A DNA stretch of 10,147 nt, taken from positions 1-10,147 of the forward strand of contig JAFWZH010000274.1 of NCBI GenBank assembly GCA_017522515.1, given 5' to 3'. Source of the stretch: Clostridia bacterium (GTDB lineage: Bacteria > Bacillota_A > Clostridia > UBA1212 > UBA1255). Shown in pieces: positions 8,358-10,147 of the stretch. The notes below the pieces were generated by a model. It worked only from the letters and a program-made list of their open reading frames with translations. It was not told where the DNA came from and did not search any database. The position numbers were made by a program, and so were the translations under genes. How positions within the stretch are numbered: position 1 is the first letter of the stretch; every line of letters starts with the position of its first letter.

Positions 8358-9404
8358 TAAATTTATAATTAAATCTCCTATTCTTCTAGCGTATTCACAT
8401 GGAACAGCATTACCGATAAGTTTTGCTGTTGCAGCTATACTTTTTGTTTTGAATACATATGTACTCGGAAAAGTTTGCAATGTTGCGCCTTCTCGTATAG
8501 AGATCGCCCTATCTTCAGTAGGATGACCAAATCGGCCATTTGACAAGCTGAAAAACTTAGTTGTAATTGTTGGAGCAGGCTTGTTCCACCACATTCTTCC
8601 AAAAGTATCCTTAAAACTAGAATCTTTCCCAACAAAACACGGCAACTGTAATTCTGGATCATCAGCCCAGTCTAGTCTACATCCACCGTCTCTCTTTGTT
8701 TTTCTTATTCGTTTTAAACAAATATCATTTAATCCGGCTGCCGTATGATTGAAATCCGTCGCATCTTTATAACCTGCATTTATTGGATGAAAGCCATGCT
8801 CTTCACCAATAAAATCTTTCAAAATAGAAATATGGTCATCAGCCTTAGGTAAGGATAATTTCACGCCTTCAATTCTAGTCGCAATGAGAGAAAACCTTCG
8901 CCTACTCTGAGGAACTCCATATTTACAAAGATTGATGACTTTATATACAACATTATTATACCCTAATTTTGATAAGCGTTTCAAGAACTTTGGCAAAATA
9001 CTATCTTTGTTTGTCATAATACCAGGCACATTCTCAACAACGACATATCCAGGATTGTAATACTCTATAAATCTCGCAAAGCTCATTAAAAGATTCTTCG
9101 ACTTAATAGATTTTGTTTTTGCTGTATTGATGACACTATAATACTGACAAGGACTGCAACCAACAAAAATCAATGAATCATCATTCTTTACTAAATGAAA
9201 ATGCTTCTCAAAATAGTTACTTCTGAGTCTTTTAATATCAGTGTTAATAAATCTACTTCCTGGATTATTAAACTCGTAAGTTTCTTTGGCATCAATATCA
9301 AAATCAACACCTGCAATGACTTTAATACCAGCCTGACACAACCCATGAGTCATTCCACCTCCACCACAAAAGAAATCTATAGCTTTATACATCTTCTTGC
9401 TCAT
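8355..9404 (-). CDS. C5-cytosine DNA methyltransferase
   Basis: Transfers a methyl group from S-adenosylmethionine to C5 of cytosine in a specific DNA site; here it is the probable self-marking enzyme of the system. The 349-aa length and motif order are those of a complete single-chain enzyme: motif I DFFCGGGG (10-17), acidic residue of motif II in GVDFD (32-36), motif IV GCSPCQ with catalytic Cys86, motif VI ENVPG (124-128), motif VIII QSRRRF (166-171), a target-recognition region around 185-295, motif IX REGATLQTFP (304-313) and motif X GNAVP (331-335). None of the key residues is missing. The ATG at 9402-9404 overlaps the regulator gene by 20 nt. A second ATG four codons on (9390-9392) is preceded by purine-rich AGCAAGAAG and may be the real start; either keeps every motif. 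The target sequence cannot be read from the protein. Only one methyltransferase is present, so the site is probably palindromic or methylated on both strands by this enzyme. Confidence 0.95.
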   Translation of the reverse strand: MSKKMYKAIDFFCGGGGMTHGLCQAGIKVIAGVDFDIDAKETYEFNNPGSRFINTDIKRLRSNYFEKHFHLVKNDDSLIFVGCSPCQYYSVINTAKTKSIKSKNLLMSFARFIEYYNPGYVVVENVPGIMTNKDSILPKFLKRLSKLGYNNVVYKVINLCKYGVPQSRRRFSLIATRIEGVKLSLPKADDHISILKDFIGEEHGFHPINAGYKDATDFNHTAAGLNDICLKRIRKTKRDGGCRLDWADDPELQLPCFVGKDSSFKDTFGRMWWNKPAPTITTKFFSLSNGRFGHPTEDRAISIREGATLQTFPSTYVFKTKSIAATAKLIGNAVPCEYARRIGDLIINL

Positions 9405-9630
9405 AATAGGGACTCTTTTTAGTGGAACACAATAAATCTTTTACATCAACTTTTAAAATAATAGCTATGTCGCGTAATGTTTCAATTGATGGTTGCGATT
9501 TATTTGAGCACCATCTTGAGATCGTGTTTTCTGATTTGCCCATCTGTTCAGCTAACCATCTATTGGTTTTATGTTTTTCAACAAGTGTAACCTTTATTCT
9601 ATTCATCACTATTTGTTGATTATTCGACAT
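9385..9630 (-). CDS. Small XRE/Cro-CI family transcriptional regulator (probable controller protein)
   Basis: An 81-aa DNA-binding protein that is essentially one helix-turn-helix domain. The helices run from WLAEQMGKSENTISRWCSN (25-43), the turn and recognition helix, to PSIETLRDIAIILKVDVKDLL (47-67), a typical Cro/CI closing helix. A short polar tail follows. It is the first gene of the operon and overlaps the methyltransferase start by 20 nt. That position, and its size, match controller proteins that time expression of restriction-modification genes; this role is inferred from context. The inverted repeat AAAGT-TAT-ACTTT overlaps the -7 box of its promoter and is a natural candidate for its own operator. 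Met1 (9628-9630) is preceded by no clear ribosome-binding site. Met9 (9604-9606) is an alternative start and leaves the domain intact. Confidence 0.88.
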   Translation of the reverse strand: MSNNQQIVMNRIKVTLVEKHKTNRWLAEQMGKSENTISRWCSNKSQPSIETLRDIAIILKVDVKDLLCSTKKSPYYEQEDV

Positions 9631-9662
9631 CTTAATTCAAATTATATCCATTAGTTTATGAA

Positions 9663-9693
9663 CAAAGTTATACTTTATTTCCCATACAGCAAA
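9663..9693 (-). promoter_or_regulatory. Bacteroidota-type promoter of the defence operon
   Basis: On the minus strand, TTTG (9693-9690) is followed after 19 bp by TAACTTTG (9670-9663). This is an exact match to the Bacteroidota -33 TTTG / -7 TAnnTTTG consensus, with normal spacing. The predicted start of transcription is around 9655, about 25 nt before the regulator ATG. Confidence 0.72.
9664..9676. promoter_or_regulatory. Candidate operator overlapping the -7 box
   Basis: AAAGT-TAT-ACTTT is an inverted repeat with 5-bp arms and a 3-bp spacer, lying on the operon's -7 box. A protein bound here would block the promoter, so autorepression by the XRE regulator is plausible. The arms are short and AT-rich; the assignment is tentative. 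Confidence 0.35.
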
Positions 9694-9742
9694 CTTTACC
9701 GACTATATAATTGTTGTTATAAGAATTATTTAGGTGAAGGTA

Positions 9743-9773
9743 TTGGCAATTCCCCATATTTTTTGTAACTTTA
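9743..9773 (+). promoter_or_regulatory. Possible promoter of the antitoxin gene
   Basis: TTGG (9743-9746), a 19-bp spacer and TAACTTTA (9766-9773) resemble the Bacteroidota consensus with one mismatch in each box. Transcription would begin very close to the ATG at 9786, leaving an unusually short leader, so this is a weak call. Confidence 0.3.
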
Positions 9774-9785
9774 TAAGAAAAATCA

Positions 9786-10106
9786 ATGGGATTGTTTGAC
9801 GAATATAATAATCACCCGGATAAGGCTGTTAGAGAAAGAGCGAACAATTGGGGTGCAGCAATAGGTTTGCAGGATGTAGATGGGCTTAGTGTGTCTGAGT
9901 TTCTGATTCAACTTGCTCGACAACAAATTGAGGGTGAGATCACTATGGATGAAGTTACGCAAAGGCTCAATGAGCATTATGGGCATAACAAACTTTATAG
10001 TTCTACTTATGAGATTGTTCCTCCTAACTCAGAGATGATCAAAAGAATGAAAGAGGAAAACAAACTCAGACGCCCAAAGATGTATGAACAGGATTCAGCC
10101 ATCTGA
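9786..10106 (+). CDS. VbhA-like antitoxin (probable partner of a Fic toxin)
   Basis: Small soluble protein of 106 aa, transcribed away from the defence operon. Residues about 17-65 show the pattern I associate with VbhA-type antitoxins of Bacteroidota: ERANNW, AIGLQDVDGLSVSEFL, then ARQQIEGEITMDEVTQRL. VbhA proteins bind Fic toxins and block ATP binding by inserting a glutamate from an (S/T)xxxE(G/N) motif. Aligning on the GEIT segment places Asp32-Gly33 where Glu-Gly is usual and Leu28 where Ser/Thr is usual, so the canonical inhibitory motif is not seen. The C-terminal 40 residues are polar and basic, ending in a stretch that may contact the toxin. The leader is A-rich, without a Shine-Dalgarno sequence. 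The fic gene would be expected right after position 10147, outside the window, so the pairing is inferred. Alternative: an orphan member of the family with another role. Confidence 0.7.
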   Translation: MGLFDEYNNHPDKAVRERANNWGAAIGLQDVDGLSVSEFLIQLARQQIEGEITMDEVTQRLNEHYGHNKLYSSTYEIVPPNSEMIKRMKEENKLRRPKMYEQDSAI

Positions 10107-10147
10107 AATTCTTGACTGTTGATGTAATTATTTCAGTTGACTACAAA

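Larger units (their letters stand above)
9631..9785. other. Divergent intergenic region between the defence operon and the antitoxin gene
   Basis: This 155-bp AT-rich stretch is the only sizeable non-coding region. It must hold the promoters of both divergent units. I find a strong minus-strand promoter match, a weaker plus-strand one, and ACTTTA repeated on the plus strand at 9672-9677, 9693-9698 and 9768-9773. The first two copies are 21 bp apart, about two helical turns. I see no small ORF or RNA gene in it. Confidence 0.7.

Noticed and set aside
9704..9722. AT-rich imperfect inverted repeat (TATAA ... TTATA) in the intergenic region
   Set aside because: Arms of five A/T bases are expected by chance in sequence this AT-rich.
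10103..10136. CTGAAAT ... ATTTCAG inverted repeat after the antitoxin gene, considered as a terminator
   Set aside because: The arms are only 7 bp with a 20-bp loop, there is no T-run, and the stop codon lies inside one arm. A terminator between an antitoxin and its toxin is also unlikely.

Overview
The window looks like an accessory defence region from a member of the Bacteroidota, probably Bacteroidales (Prevotella/Bacteroides-like). The reasons are low GC (about 30-40% over most of the window by hand counts of individual lines), A-rich rather than Shine-Dalgarno-like leaders, and a promoter that fits the Bacteroidota -33/-7 pattern exactly (TTTG, 19 bp, TAACTTTG). I cannot name the species.

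Almost the whole window (about 1 to 9630) is one minus-strand operon. In transcription order it holds: a small XRE-type helix-turn-helix regulator (9630-9385), a C5-cytosine DNA methyltransferase (9404-8355), a 992-residue soluble protein with an N-terminal GHKL (Hsp90/MORC-like) ATPase module and a C-terminal histidine-kinase-like module (8353-5375), a 528-residue protein with a divergent receiver domain (5373-3787), a McrB-like AAA+ NTPase with two N-terminal recognition-type domains (3756-1486), and a McrC-like DUF2357/PD-(D/E)XK nuclease that runs off the left edge (1479-1). The genes overlap or are almost fused. The regulator overlaps the methyltransferase by 20 nt, two junctions read TAATATG with one base between stop and start, and the last junction has a 6-nt gap. 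Only the McrB-like gene has a real spacer (30 nt), which contains a perfect 12-bp palindrome.

Taken together this reads as a restriction-modification-like anti-phage system. The methyltransferase marks host DNA. The McrB/McrC pair is the NTP-driven nuclease, as in LlaJI/BsuMI-type systems where a C5 methyltransferase is paired with McrBC-like proteins. The GHKL/kinase-like and receiver-like proteins look like a cytoplasmic sensing or licensing step between modification and cleavage. This signalling step is the unusual part. The XRE protein is probably the controller that delays or limits expression.

A short intergenic region (9631-9785) separates this operon from a divergent plus-strand gene (9786-10106) for a VbhA-like antitoxin. 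A Fic toxin would normally follow, beyond the right edge. The GC content of the McrB-like gene changes sharply near 2600, where its recognition part meets its motor, suggesting domain swapping. I saw no tRNA, rRNA, CRISPR array, insertion sequence or convincing terminator.
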